Shown here in pieces: positions 10,824-20,225 of a stretch of 64,000 nt of DNA (positions within the stretch are counted from its first letter, which is position 1; every line of letters begins with the position of its first letter). A program made the translations under genes and the position numbers. This DNA is from Macrolepiota albuminosa (Eukaryota; Basidiomycota; Agaricomycetes; Agaricales; Agaricaceae). The notes beneath the pieces were generated by a model. The model was not told where the DNA came from, searched no databases, and was given only the letters and a program-made list of their open reading frames with translations. The stretch is taken from NCBI GenBank assembly GCA_027475525.1, contig JAMWFC010000054.1:372001-436000 (forward strand), given 5' to 3'.

Positions 10824-11510
10824 TGGTGGAGGTCATAAGGTAGTTGCATAAATCCTATCACCTGTCTCAATAGCCTCATCTGGAGACTCTGAGTCAGGAG
10901 CACACCCAAATTCACCCTTGCATCTATTTTCTATCTGAGCTTCACTCACTACACCTTGAACGTCCTCATAGAGGGCCTCTCTATAAGGGAATGCCAGAGG
11001 GGGAGGATCCAGTAGGTTGAGGTCTGCAAAGGGGAGGTGTCCAACTTGGCAGGCCCGGATAGCAGCACGCTTACGGACTGCCTCTCTACTCTCCTCTCTA
11101 ACTTCCTTGGCACATGTGGAACACCGTCAAGGGCAGCGGCTCATGCTCACCTTACTCTTGGCCCAGTCAATCTCAGGATTGTGATCACGCAGTCAGAAGA
11201 ACCCAAGTATCATGTCCTGCTTTTCTAGGCTAGTGACCGCAAAGACAGCACACTCAGAATGTGTCTGATAACAAAGGACTAAATCCACCACTAAGCAGAT
11301 GGACCCAGCTTTATTGAGCATACCGTCAATGTTATAGACTAGAATACAATGAGAGAGGGGTTGGGTAGTGAGCTGGTGTTGTTCCATATAATGGGTGTCC
11401 AGGAAGAGTCCAGTAGCACCACTGTCCAAGAGAGCTATGACGCTTCGAGTCTGCTGAGTGTCAGTTGTCTCAATCTCCACATTCAGACGCAGAGAGTTGG
11501 GAGAGAGAGT
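10824..11510 (-). pseudogene. Gypsy A protease region
   Basis: The aspartic protease active site lies on the minus strand within 11193-11480 as VIALLDSGATGLFLDTHY, followed by a beta-rich domain with FAVTSLEKQDMILGFF, which corresponds to the family motif for the flap and C-terminal strand. The catalytic triad DSG is intact. Frame breaks on both sides separate it from gag and RT. In the intact element this enzyme would process the Gag-Pol polyprotein. Confidence 0.8.
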
Positions 11511-11519
11511 AGAGGCAAC

Positions 11520-13024
11520 AACATAGCGACAAGGAAGGCATCGTTCCCAAGCTGGAACACGTGGTCGTCAGACAGGAGAAGGAGGAGAGGAGGTCTCAGC
11601 TGAGGCTTGGACCAAGGGGGTATTCTGTACGTCGGAGGGGATGCTTACAGTTTCAGTCAGAGAATTAGGAACAGGGAGCAATACATTAGAAGGTTCTACT
11701 GATAGACATGTAAACTGATTAGCACCAGGCAGCGGAGACATACAACTCATCTATCACTCTATTGAAAACCCTCCCCTGCAGAACCAAAGGACCTATCCAA
11801 TGGTTCTGCTACAGCTTCCACAGGACCCAAGGACTCATCTAAAGGTTCTGTTTCAGTCTGTACATCTGGAGAGGGGTTTCCTCAGACATTTCAGACAGTA
11901 AGGAGCTGAAGAAGGAGCTCTTCCTGCTCTAAAGCTGAGAGATAGCACACCTCCAACCCCTGGGAACAATATTGAGCAAAGTGACCAGGCTTCCCACAGC
12001 AACGGCAGAGGAGAGGAACGGAGGAATGTTGATGAGAGGTGTCAATGTCCATAGGTACCCCAAGAGGGAGGAGACGTGCCGCAGGTATCTGAGCTGGAGG
12101 TGGAGCGCAAAATGGAAAGGAGGGCTGGATGGGATGATGAGCAGAAAAAAATGCCTGTGAGGTGGAGCAAGGGGCAGTTCCATGGTGGAGCTCACGTTGT
12201 AACTCCATGAGCTGCCACTGATCCTGTGCTACCTGATACCAGGTCTTGATACTTGTGTCATCAGGTTGTCCCTCAGCCATGCTGTTGATCTGGTCCATGA
12301 GAGAAGGAAGGAGGCCATCTCAGAAGGTGAGACAGAGCTGAAGACCATCTGGATAGCAGGCCTGTTCAGCAAGAGCTCTGAAGGAGTCGATATACTCATC
12401 TAAGGTCCACTTCTCCTGCCCATATCGATGAGGATCTCGGAAAGTGAGGGCTGCCACCTTAGCAGGGTCCAAGGGGAAGAACTCTGTCTGAAACTCCTTC
12501 TCAAACTAATCCCAACTTTCAAAACTCTCCACTCCTCCAGGGCGTCAAAAGACTCGTAGCACGTACGTTGAAGCTTGCCCAGACTTCATGTAAGAAAGAA
12601 TTCAAGTAATCTTGAGAGCATCAGAGGGGAAAGCCTCACCACTGAGCTGAATATAGGTGATGCAGGACTGCAGAAAATGCTTGCCTATCACTCAGTCACC
12701 ATTGAATGCGTCTGGGAGTGCTGGGCAAGGAATATTGGCATGAACTGGGGGGGAGGCCCCAAAGTGAGGGACTGGGGGTGTGTCAGCCCTAACTGGAGGT
12801 GCCTGGAGAGGGGTAGGAGCGAGAGAGAGGCGCTCTAAGAGGGCCTGAAGGGAATGGGAGATGGTGTCTGTGGCCTGATGTAATCCAGCAAGTTTGGTGG
12901 TGTGGAGGGTGAGGGAAGCTTGAGTAGTCTGCACCTGAGTCTCCAGAGCAAGCAAGTGACCCCAGGCATCATCCTGAGGGGCAGAAGCATCCAGGGGAGT
13001 GTCTGAGGGGGCTGGTTGGATCAT
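11520..13024 (-). pseudogene. Gypsy A gag
   Basis: Starts at ATG 13024 with a coiled-coil-like N-terminus (ALETQVQTTQASLTLHTTKL), continues through DAFNGD and a capsid-like core (AALTFRDPHRYGQEKWTLDE), and ends in a CCHC zinc knuckle, CRCCGKPGHFAQYC, near 11960-12010. Stops interrupt the core around 12570, 12510 and 12320. The order and the knuckle mark it as gag, the structural protein that packages element RNA. Downstream of the knuckle is a poorly conserved linker to protease with more stops. Confidence 0.85.
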
Positions 13025-13105
13025 AGAAGCAACAGAGGGGCAGGGAGTAATCCAGTGGGGGAGGGACCTAAAGGGGCAAGAGAGGGCTCAAGCAGGCTGA
13101 AGAGG

Positions 13106-13118
13106 GCTCCCAGACCAA
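13106..13118 (-). promoter_or_regulatory. Primer binding site of gypsy A
   Basis: On the minus strand, four bases after the LTR end, the sequence TTGGTCTGGGAGCCC fits a tRNA 3' end complement beginning TGG. Which tRNA primes cannot be settled from this alone. Confidence 0.55.
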
Positions 13119-13120
13119 AA

Positions 13121-13699
13121 TGTAGAGACTTGTTCTGCTGTAAGGGCGACCTCTAGAGGCTGTGGCTCAGTCACACAGCTGGCAGAGGGAGATCCAAAGT
13201 GTATTAGAGTATGTACTGACAATATTATAATAACTACTCACCTGGCAGAGGGAGATCCAAAGAAAACAAGTCTAGAGATTCCCTATGCCAGGTTGGATGC
13301 TTCTGGGGCTTCTGAAGCATGGGAAACAACTGTACAGTACAACAAAACCTTAAAAACTCAAAAATTGACTAACCAAACAACTGTGCAAACAAGGCAGGAA
13401 AACTCCGGACTTTAGAAGTCAGAAAGGCAAACTCCGGCTTATATAAGCAGTCTGGAAGCAGTACTGAAGGGCCCACACTTGTCTGAATGGTAGCTAAAGA
13501 ACCAGAGCACCTCAAGGGCTGAGAGTAGTACTAACAGATAGTGTTGAAAGAATAGAAACAGTAAAATAAAATAATGTCAGAAGAAATAAGAGAATGAATG
13601 AAGGAAGAGTGAAGGAATAAGGAGTGAGAAAAGGAAGAAATGAGGGGAGAGTGAAGGAATAAGGAGTGAGAAAAGGAAGAAATGAGGAGTCGTCTGACA
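13121..13699 (-). repeat. 5' LTR of gypsy A
   Basis: A 579-bp LTR with TG and CA ends. On the minus strand it starts TGTCAG and contains a TATA-like GCTTATATAAGCC about 250 bp in, a likely promoter. A purine-rich segment of about 45 bp is duplicated at 13600-13690, relative to the left LTR. Confidence 0.85.
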
Positions 13700-14292
13700 A
13701 AAGACTCATGTGCATGTAAACTCTTGATCTCCAGCTCTCCATCCAATACATTTCCAGGTGTTTGCCTTGCTTGCAGGGCTGTTGCATGCATTCAGGAAGC
13801 AGCAATTTGAAGATATTTCTTTTTAGACAGCATTTTTCATAAAAGATAGGAAAGACATCAGGTTGTATTTAATGTATACTACATACACTAGTATCAATTG
13901 CAAAGTCCCTAGTTTCAAAACTCAACATGGTGAAATTTTTTTTTCCATTGGCCAATTTGGCATCTGTCACAAAGTTGTGGTCTCTAAGTGACCTGCACCA
14001 TAGAGAAAAATTAATACTGTAGTCATATGCACTGAAGACGCTTCTCATCTAGTAGGCATTCAACACTTCAGTCTTTTATTTTTCACTGCTGACTTGCCTG
14101 CCTCCCATGATCAAGCCAGATGACTTTGGTTTGCAAATTTTGATCTTTAAAATCTCATTTTGGACTCACTGGACTTGAGCTGCAGCTATTTAGGATAGAA
14201 AGTAAGTAATAATTGACAATTTAACATGTCTGAGTAGGACTGACCACAAAGTGATGGGTCCATGTCACTCTCAGCTTCTATTTCTTGCCTTT

Positions 14293-14484
14293 TTATATGA
14301 TAGGACATTGTTTTCTAGGCTGAAAAGCACCCATTTTTGTGCTTGAAATCTTGTGGTGGTCTTCTTGAATTGTATCCATGCCCATGGGTTGGAAGATGTC
14401 AAAATCATCAACTATTGGGGTTGGAGAGTCTGGAGAAGATAGCGGAGGGTCAGAATCATCATCTAGTGACATTTTATGAATCAA
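14293..14484 (-). CDS. Small acidic open frame, possible first exon
   Basis: A 63-codon minus-strand frame beginning MIHKMSLDDDSDPPL and rich in Asp, Ser and Pro, followed by DDFDIFQPMG. The bias towards acidic and proline residues is unlike random AT-rich sequence, so it may be the first exon of a host or transposon gene. No following exon or motif could be recognised, and the stop is reached without a clear splice donor. Uncertain. Confidence 0.3.
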   Translation of the reverse strand: MIHKMSLDDDSDPPLSSPDSPTPIVDDFDIFQPMGMDTIQEDHHKISSTKMGAFQPRKQCPII

Positions 14485-14754
14485 ATAAGTATATTAGAGG
14501 CCTATATGGACTGTAATTCTGCATAGATAAATTTTTTGAACATTTTACAATTTTTTCTTATTTCTGAATATCCTCAAATTGCACATGCACGTGAGACAAG
14601 AATTTCCAAAACCTCTGTAAGTCGAAGATGGCACATGCACTGCTATGATTTACATGAATGTTGATTGAAGTATAGGATCTCGACATACATCACAGCAGAT
14701 GTGACTGGTAGCTGACTGACATCGAGGATTAATGTTCAGCAGGTAGACATCAGT

Positions 14755-14817
14755 CAACAACAACAACAACAACAACAACAACCACCACCATCCCACCCCA
14801 CCCCACCCCACCCCACC
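14755..14817. repeat. CAA and CCCCA microsatellite
   Basis: A run of CAA units (about 14755-14780) passes through CCA units into four or five CCCCA units ending near 14817. Confidence 0.9.
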
Positions 14818-15204
14818 TTATTTTGCGTGCTCTCTGTGATCTCACATACTTCCCTGAGCCTTATTACTGCCTATAAGATATTATCCCCCAAAAATTCCCA
14901 AGTAGAATCCGCTTTCTGTTGATATTTCCACTTTTTCTGTGCCCTGTTGAACATTTGAAAATACCCCCGTTTTGGACCCGTGATTGCTTTTCACCCCTTT
15001 CTCTTGCCAGAAATAATACCCCCTAACGTGCCTAAAACCTTATCACTTTCCTATTAACCGATTTACGCACCCCCCCTCCTTTCCTCTGCTGTGTTTTAAA
15101 ATTTTTCCCGTTACGTGGTTGTTCTTTGATCGTATCATCCCTTTCTTCTCACCCCACCATTATTCTATTTGTTTACGGTCATAACTATTTGACGATTGCT
15201 AATC

Positions 15205-15504
15205 ATGGTAGAACCGGGCCCCCCTGCAACCCCAACCCCTGTGACTAGGAGAACCTCCGTTCCTGCCTTTACTCCTCGAACCCCAAAGATTGGTTCGCGT
15301 CTGACTACTCCCGATGTGGATATGGATTCTAGTGATGAATCTCCCCTGACTCTCGACTTCCTGCCCAAGGGTCATCAGTTGGTGATTTGTGGCTGTGTTT
15401 TGGATAACCCTGTCGAAACTCCGGTGACCCTAGTTAAAGATTTACTGACCACCATTTGTCAAGACCCACGCTACGAATATTTTGCCAAGGTTCCTGTTGT
15501 AATG
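15205..15504 (+). pseudogene. LINE ORF1, 5' part
   Basis: One hundred codons from ATG 15205 (MVEPGPPATPTPVTRR). A proline and threonine-rich start leads into a folded-looking segment, LPKGHQLVICGCVLDNP and DPRYEYFAKVPVVM. The reading frame is cut by the KDZ-bearing insertion at 15505. Beyond the cut the frame runs on into repeat sequence to 15873, but that tail is not part of the gene. ORF1 proteins of fungal LINEs bind element RNA; that role is inferred from position, not from a motif seen here. Confidence 0.7.
15497..15504 (+). repeat. Left target duplication of the KDZ-bearing element
   Basis: TTGTAATG; the partner TTGTGATG is at 32225-32232. One transition separates them. Eight base pairs is the size known for KDZ-superfamily transposons. 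Confidence 0.65.
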
Positions 15505-15784
15505 TCTTCCCCACTTCCCTCCCCTCTCCATTCCTCCCCGCAACCCTCCCATCCTTTTCCCACCCCCGACGCCAGTGTACGTCCACGAAAGGGCCCTGAA
15601 AATCTATGCAGGCCTACGCAAGCCACCAGCGGACATCCACGCAGACATACGTCGACGGACTCAAACCTACGCAGGCCCTCCCAGGCCTGCGCAGGACACC
15701 AGCGGACATCCACAGAGGCCTGCGCAGGTCCACGGAGTCTGGTTGGACCAAGGAAAAAAGTAACTTCGTCTTGCCTGCCATATG

Positions 15785-15862
15785 CCTGTGGGGGGGAATC
15801 GAACCCCCGGCCTTGGAAAAGCCTCCAGCAACGGAACGCACATTTAACCGTTGCACCACAGG
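15785..15862 (-). ncRNA. tRNA-like sequence in the left arm
   Basis: On the minus strand, CCTGTGG at the start pairs with CCACAGG at the end as a 7-bp acceptor-like stem. TGGTGCAACGG fits the Pol III A box and GGTTCGATTCC the B box. The T arm (GGGGG, TTCGATT, CCCCC) is canonical, and GGCTT with AAGGCC could form a variable arm. The D and anticodon arms do not fold cleanly, so I call it tRNA-like, not a tRNA gene. Confidence 0.6.
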
Positions 15863-16553
15863 TCCGTTACTAACGGATAGATTCAAAGGTTGGATAACAC
15901 AATGAACGGATGCCCACCTACGTTTCCGCAGGTTCCCGTATGGATTTTTTGAGGTGGAAGGGGGGTGGCATACCTCCCAAAAGAGTTTTCGTGGCCTGAA
16001 AGGGGCGTTGGCATCAGCAGCCATCAGCTGGCCATCAGCTGGCATCCGTCGGAGTTCGTCGGCAGCTGTCATGACCCGCTGGCATCCGTCGGCATCCATC
16101 GTGCATCTGTCGGCATCCGCTGGATATCCGCTGGTATCCGTCAGAATCCACAGGAATCCGTCGGCAACCCCCAGCATCGTCCGGCATCAGGGCGGGAGAG
16201 AAGAAAACGGGGTGCGTGGGTGTCCGCCGCATGGAGTGGCGTCTCGGAGAGCGTGGGGGGTGGCGGAAGAGGGATGGGGGTGGGGAGAAAGAGGGGGAAG
16301 GGGGAAGGGGAGGAGCGTGGGTGTCCGCTGGTACCCCAGCAGACGTAGCAGACGTCGGACGTCAGGTCAGGGGGGAGGAGGGAAGCGGGGTGCATGTGGT
16401 GGATGGAGGTGGCGTGTGAGGTAGTGTGGGGAGTGGAGAGGATGGCACTGGGGAGAAAGAGGAGGAAGGGCGGAAGAGGGTGCGTGAGTGTCCGCTGTCT
16501 GCTGGCATGCCAGCGGACGGTAGCGGACGGTAGCTGACATCAGCGGTGCAACC

Positions 16554-16632
16554 AGTCCCAGTGGTTCAGTGGAATATTCATTTATTGATATTCAATATTG
16601 TGTACAGCGGTGGGTTCTACTCCCCCTACTCC
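16554..16632 (+). ncRNA. tRNA-like sequence at the inner end of the left arm
   Basis: A box TGGTTCAGTGG at 16562-16572 and B box GGTTCTACTCC at 16613-16623, at tRNA-like spacing. The middle part ATTTATTGATATTCAATATT is self-complementary. Inverted counterpart at about 30530-30606. Confidence 0.5.
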
Positions 16633-16744
16633 ACCTTAATGGGGTCTAATGGTGACAATGGAATATTGAGAGGCGGGTTGGACTCCTGCTAGTGACAAAT
16701 ATTTTAATAGGGCCTGTAAGCCCTAATAAAATATCCGTTCATCA

Positions 16745-16935
16745 CTCGCTAGCATCATCAAGTTGATCCGTTAAAAACGCTAGAAATTACTGAAGCGGGT
16801 ATGGGTTGGACGAAGTTGCGCATAGTCACGAGATCTGGAATGACCACATGCGCAAAGACGATCAACCCATGCCACTGCAGAAATCTCTGGAGTTTTAAAT
16901 GGATCACATTAATGATGCTAGCGGACATCAGCGGC
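16745..16935. repeat. Imperfect palindrome of about 190 bp
   Basis: GCTAGCATCATCAAG, GTTGATCCGTT and GGGTATGGGTTG on the left pair with CAACCCATGCC, ATGGATCAC and ATGATGCTAGC on the right, giving two arms of about 75-80 bp around a short centre near 16838. One arm has a relative at 30095-30210. It looks like a MITE or a fold-back element. Confidence 0.75.
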
Positions 16936-16950
16936 CTGCTGCTCTAATAT

Positions 16951-17032
16951 GCACTAGCAGGAGTCGAACCCACCTCTTGTGCACAATATGAAATATCAAT
17001 TTATCAATATTCCATTGTACCACAGGCGCTTA
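16951..17032 (-). ncRNA. tRNA-like sequence
   Basis: Minus strand: A box TGGTACAATGG and B box GGTTCGACTCC, ending in GCTAGTGC-type 3' sequence. Same middle region (ATATTGATAAATTGATAT) as the copies at 17231 and 29991. Confidence 0.5.
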
Positions 17033-17230
17033 CTTAGAAGGGGGTCAAACCTGCCTGTCAGTGGCCTATGGTAGTTGATCTGACCCACTCAATTTTCAGT
17101 ATTGTGTGGAGTGGCAGGTTCGACTCCCCTAGTCCAGACTTCCCTAGTCCACCATAATGACGTATAATGGTGTCTTTTTATACTGCTGCATTTTTGCACT
17201 AGATGTAAACTGTACTAATTTTTGGTAAGG

Positions 17231-17309
17231 ACCTGTGGTCGAATGGAATATTGATACATTGATATTTCATATTGTGCACAAGAGCCGGGTTCGAATCCCA
17301 CTAGTGCAC
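17231..17309 (+). ncRNA. tRNA-like sequence
   Basis: A box TGGTCGAATGG at 17236-17246 and a consensus B box GGTTCGAATCC at 17288-17298. Partial copies lie nearby: B-box halves at about 17098-17140 and 17357-17405, and an A-box half at about 17581-17630. The rest of 16633-17749 has no gene. Confidence 0.55.
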
Positions 17310-17749
17310 ATCATTAGACATGACATAACTTTGTTTTACTAATTGTTATTTACGTCTATATTCTTTCTACTGCCCAATTCGAGGGTTCGAGTCCCCCTTG
17401 TGTAATCATTGAAGAGTGTGTTGTTTTTTGCGTTCATGAGAGTGGCATAACGGAACAAAACAATGGGACGGTTAATCTTAGTGGACCTGAGTCCTGTCCA
17501 AACTAATTGAAATGTCTGTAGTAAAGTGCTGTAGCCTAGTACACAATACTAGAGTGATATTTATGTATAATCCACAGAATGTCCTGTGGTCTAGCAGAAT
17601 ATTGTTAGTTTATGTTCCTTCTAGTGCACAACTGGAGGTAACGGATCAAACAGATTTATAATGGATTCATCAGCGGCACAACGGGACGGTTAATCTTGAC
17701 GAAAAATAACCAACGGAAAAGCCAAGAATTATAGTAACTAAGGATTAAA

Positions 17750-19927
17750 TTACTTGTCCGATGTGTATTCCTCCTCTTCATTAGATTCATGTAATGTGTC
17801 TGAATAGAACAAATCCTCATGAAGCAGGTAGTCTGCTGTCAAAAATGCAAAGTCGTCCGGTGTATATGGCCCTTGAGGTCTGGGAAGTGTGATGTCTTCA
17901 TACTTTGCTATCAGGCCTGACGATGAAGATGGTGAGGGTGACTCTGACATATCAACAGACACATCATCAGTACGACCAGCTTGATTGAAAGGGCCAATGG
18001 GCCTACATCGACCATGTTTTGCTCTAGCATGAAATTCTTGTTCTGTTGAAATAAATTAACTATGATTATCAGTGCCAAATTATACTCACGTTGTTGATAC
18101 AATTCGTTAATTCTTCTCTGATCCTCACGTCGAGTCATACATGACTCATATTCCTCCCACTCCCGGACATTGTTACCAGTAGGTAGGGTTGGAGAAGGAG
18201 ATTGTTGGAAGGGGGAAGACGGGATTTGAAGAGCCGTTACATCAAAAAGCGGTGGAAGATTTTCTTTGTCATCGGCTGCCATGCCTCCATCCGTCTCTTC
18301 TGCCGTCACAAGAAATAGCGGCAGAAGGTTTTCTTCGTCCTTGGTTGCCATACGTCCGCCGCTCCGGACTTCCGTTTGTCCGCCGTCACCGGCCGCCACG
18401 GTCTCCATCGCTGTTAGTCCTTCTGCTCCTTCACCAACAATGAATAGAGGTGGCAAAGAATCGTCGTCCATCTCCTCTTCCGCAGGAATGAACAAAGGGG
18501 GCAAATCATTGTCTTTGGTCTCCTCTTCCGCAGGAATGAACAAAGGAGGCAAAGAATCCTCTTCCATCTCCTCTTGCGCAGGAATGAACAAAGGCGGCAA
18601 AGATTCGTCTTCCGTCTCCTCTTCTGCAGGAATGAACAAAGGCGGCAAAGATTCGCAGGAATGAACAAAGGCGGCAAAGATTCGTCTTCCGTCTCCTCTT
18701 CTGCAGGAATGAACAAAGGCGGCAAAGATTCGTCTTCCATCTCCTCTTCCGCAGGAATGAACAAAGGAGGGATACCCTCTAAGTCAGGGTCACTAATGGA
18801 TGGATTAGGGATATCCACCTGGTCGTCGTCAGTTTCCCCCAGCTCCCTGAATGTCCCACGGACATGAGCTGCTGGGGCGGAAGGAAGTTGGGATGCCGGT
18901 TGAACCACAACGCGAGAGTTTTCCATTGTAGGGCCATACACCAGTCCAGGTTTACTCTGACTGTAGAGGTGGTGGAATGGATGTTGTGCGTTCGAGGGTT
19001 TGATATGTGTCAAGGATGGCCATTGGGGAGAGTCGACATCAGGGAGAGTGGTAGGATGCGCCATGGAGAGGCAGTCTTGAGGATCAGGCTGCTCACCATC
19101 AATACTGTTGGTATGGGACTCGATGCCTGTCAATTGGCCTGTCCGAGCAGGATCCACGGACCTGGCAATGGAACTGACAACGGAAGCAGCAACGGACTTG
19201 CTGCCAGCAAACAGGCAGATCATATCGTTGGCCGTTGGCACATGTTCCGTCCTATCCAGCGACCGCCACTTGTCTAGGGCTAGAAGCGTCCGCTGGTGGC
19301 CCCTGGTGGATCTGCTACCTGCAAACACACAGAGCAAATCGTCTGGTGCTGGAATGGACACCAATCCATCGGATGGCAATGTCATGGGCGGCCGGCGGTT
19401 GCATGCCAAGAAGCTTTCAAGAGAGTGGAAGCCTTGCTGATGTACGAGAAGGCAATGCTCCAGCGTTTCATTGCTTAAGATCTGAACATCCTCTCGGCCA
19501 ATGTGGTTCCACCAATCACAGCCATACAGATTTCTAATAAGACCTTGACGGCCATCAACAAACTCCAGGATCTCTGTGGGCAAAGTTTGCTGATTTTGGA
19601 GAGGGAAAAATCAGCTCATGCTTTTGATAATGTCTGGGACATTGCAGACCACATTATTCAGTGATGCAGCCCCCAGATATGACAATACAAAGTTCTATGG
19701 CACACAGTCAGATCCTAATATATTTACACATTTTGAAGTCATCTTACCAACTCCTTGTCTAGATGCTGGATAATCCATGCCTCTTCCGCTTCAAGACTTG
19801 GCGCAAGATTGCCAAATATGGAAAGTGCTGCAATGAGGCGTGACTCGATGTAGTCAACAACCTCTTGCAAATTTTCTAGTACAGTAGCTTGGGACATGAC
19901 ATTGTGTGGTACAGAGGTAGACGCCAT
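17750..19927 (-). CDS. Acidic repeat protein carried by the KDZ element
   Basis: Starts at ATG 19927 (MASTSVPHNVMSQATVL, then LDKEL). After an intron it continues at about 19572 with EILEFVDGRQGLIRNLYG and CDWWNHIGREDVQ. Two related segments, DLLCVFAGSRS and DMICLFAGSKS, look like internal duplicates. Next is a block of 16-residue repeats (PPLFIPAEEETEDESL) at 18429-18780, then VREWEEYESCMTRRED, an intron at about 18043-18090, and a last exon with QEFHARAKHGRC ending at 17750. A partial repeat copy near 18655-18680 shifts the frame, so as sequenced the product is broken. Function unknown; I do not recognise a catalytic domain. Its place beside the transposase and on the same strand suggests it belongs to the element. 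Confidence 0.6.
18429..18780 (-). repeat. Coding tandem repeat, 48-bp unit
   Basis: About seven units of 48 bp encoding PPLFIPAEEE-type repeats, plus one partial unit of about 29 bp near 18655-18680 that breaks the reading frame because 29 is not a multiple of three. Confidence 0.9.
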
Positions 19928-20059
19928 TGCACTCTTGCTTGTAGAAGGGGATACTGCTATGTATCAGATTTTTGTGCCTTGTAAACAAAAGTGATTTTCA
20001 ACAATTCCATTGCACGTGACTGTCACAAATCCGTTCCGATCATCCGCTGATGGCAGCAA

Positions 20060-20222
20060 GCTGCATCCATCAGTTCAATCCATCTCTGCATCCGTCACAT
20101 CAATCTGTCTCTGCATCCGTCACATCAATCCGTCTCTGCATCCATCACATCAATCCGTCTCTGCATCCGTCACATCAATCCGTCTCTGCATCCGTCACAT
20201 CAATCCGTCTCTGCATCCACCA
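20060..20222. repeat. Tandem repeat, 25-bp unit, next to the transposase stop
   Basis: Six or so copies of CATCAATCCGTCTCTGCATC plus CGTCA, starting near 20060 and ending 4 bp before the transposase stop codon at 20226. The unit contains the CATCCGTC word that recurs across the whole element. Confidence 0.9.
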
Positions 20223-20225
20223 TTT

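Larger units (their letters stand above)
6098..13699 (-). mobile_element. Ty3/gypsy chromodomain retrotransposon (element A), inactive
   Basis: A gypsy element on the minus strand. Its order is 5' LTR (13121-13699), primer binding site, gag with a zinc knuckle, protease, RT, RNase H, integrase, chromodomain, polypurine tract and 3' LTR (about 6098-6619). This is the chromovirus layout. A solo LTR of family B sits inside the RT (9032-10100). The coding region has many stops, mostly at Trp, Arg and Gln codons, and altered catalytic residues, so the element is dead. The left LTR edge is blurred by divergence and no target duplication could be confirmed. Confidence 0.9.
13700..15204. other. Intergenic stretch between gypsy A and the LINE
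   Basis: About 1.5 kb with no confident gene. It contains a small open frame (14293-14484), a CAA and CCCCA microsatellite, and from about 14950 a pyrimidine-rich segment that is probably the 5' untranslated region of the LINE starting at 15205. Confidence 0.5.
15507..16632 (+). repeat. Left inverted arm
   Basis: Inverted match to 30537-31832, from TTCCCCACTTCCCTCCCC at the outer end to the tRNA-like sequence ending near 16632. The outer part is rich in GCAGGCCTG-type words, the middle in GCATCCGTCGG words and the inner part in G-rich GGGGGAGG runs. The right arm is longer mainly because it contains three 77-bp duplications. Confidence 0.88.

Noticed and set aside
15512..15873. Extension of the LINE ORF1 frame from 15505 to 15873
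   Set aside because: The frame enters the inverted arm of the inserted element. The true continuation is at 32225, as the target duplication and frame show.
15505..16424. Several long overlapping open frames in all directions, including 15614-16177 and 15954-16424
   Set aside because: They lie in the GC-rich inverted arm, overlap in every frame, have low-complexity translations, and reappear at 30698-31733 on the other strand because the DNA is repeated. No domain and no consistent frame.
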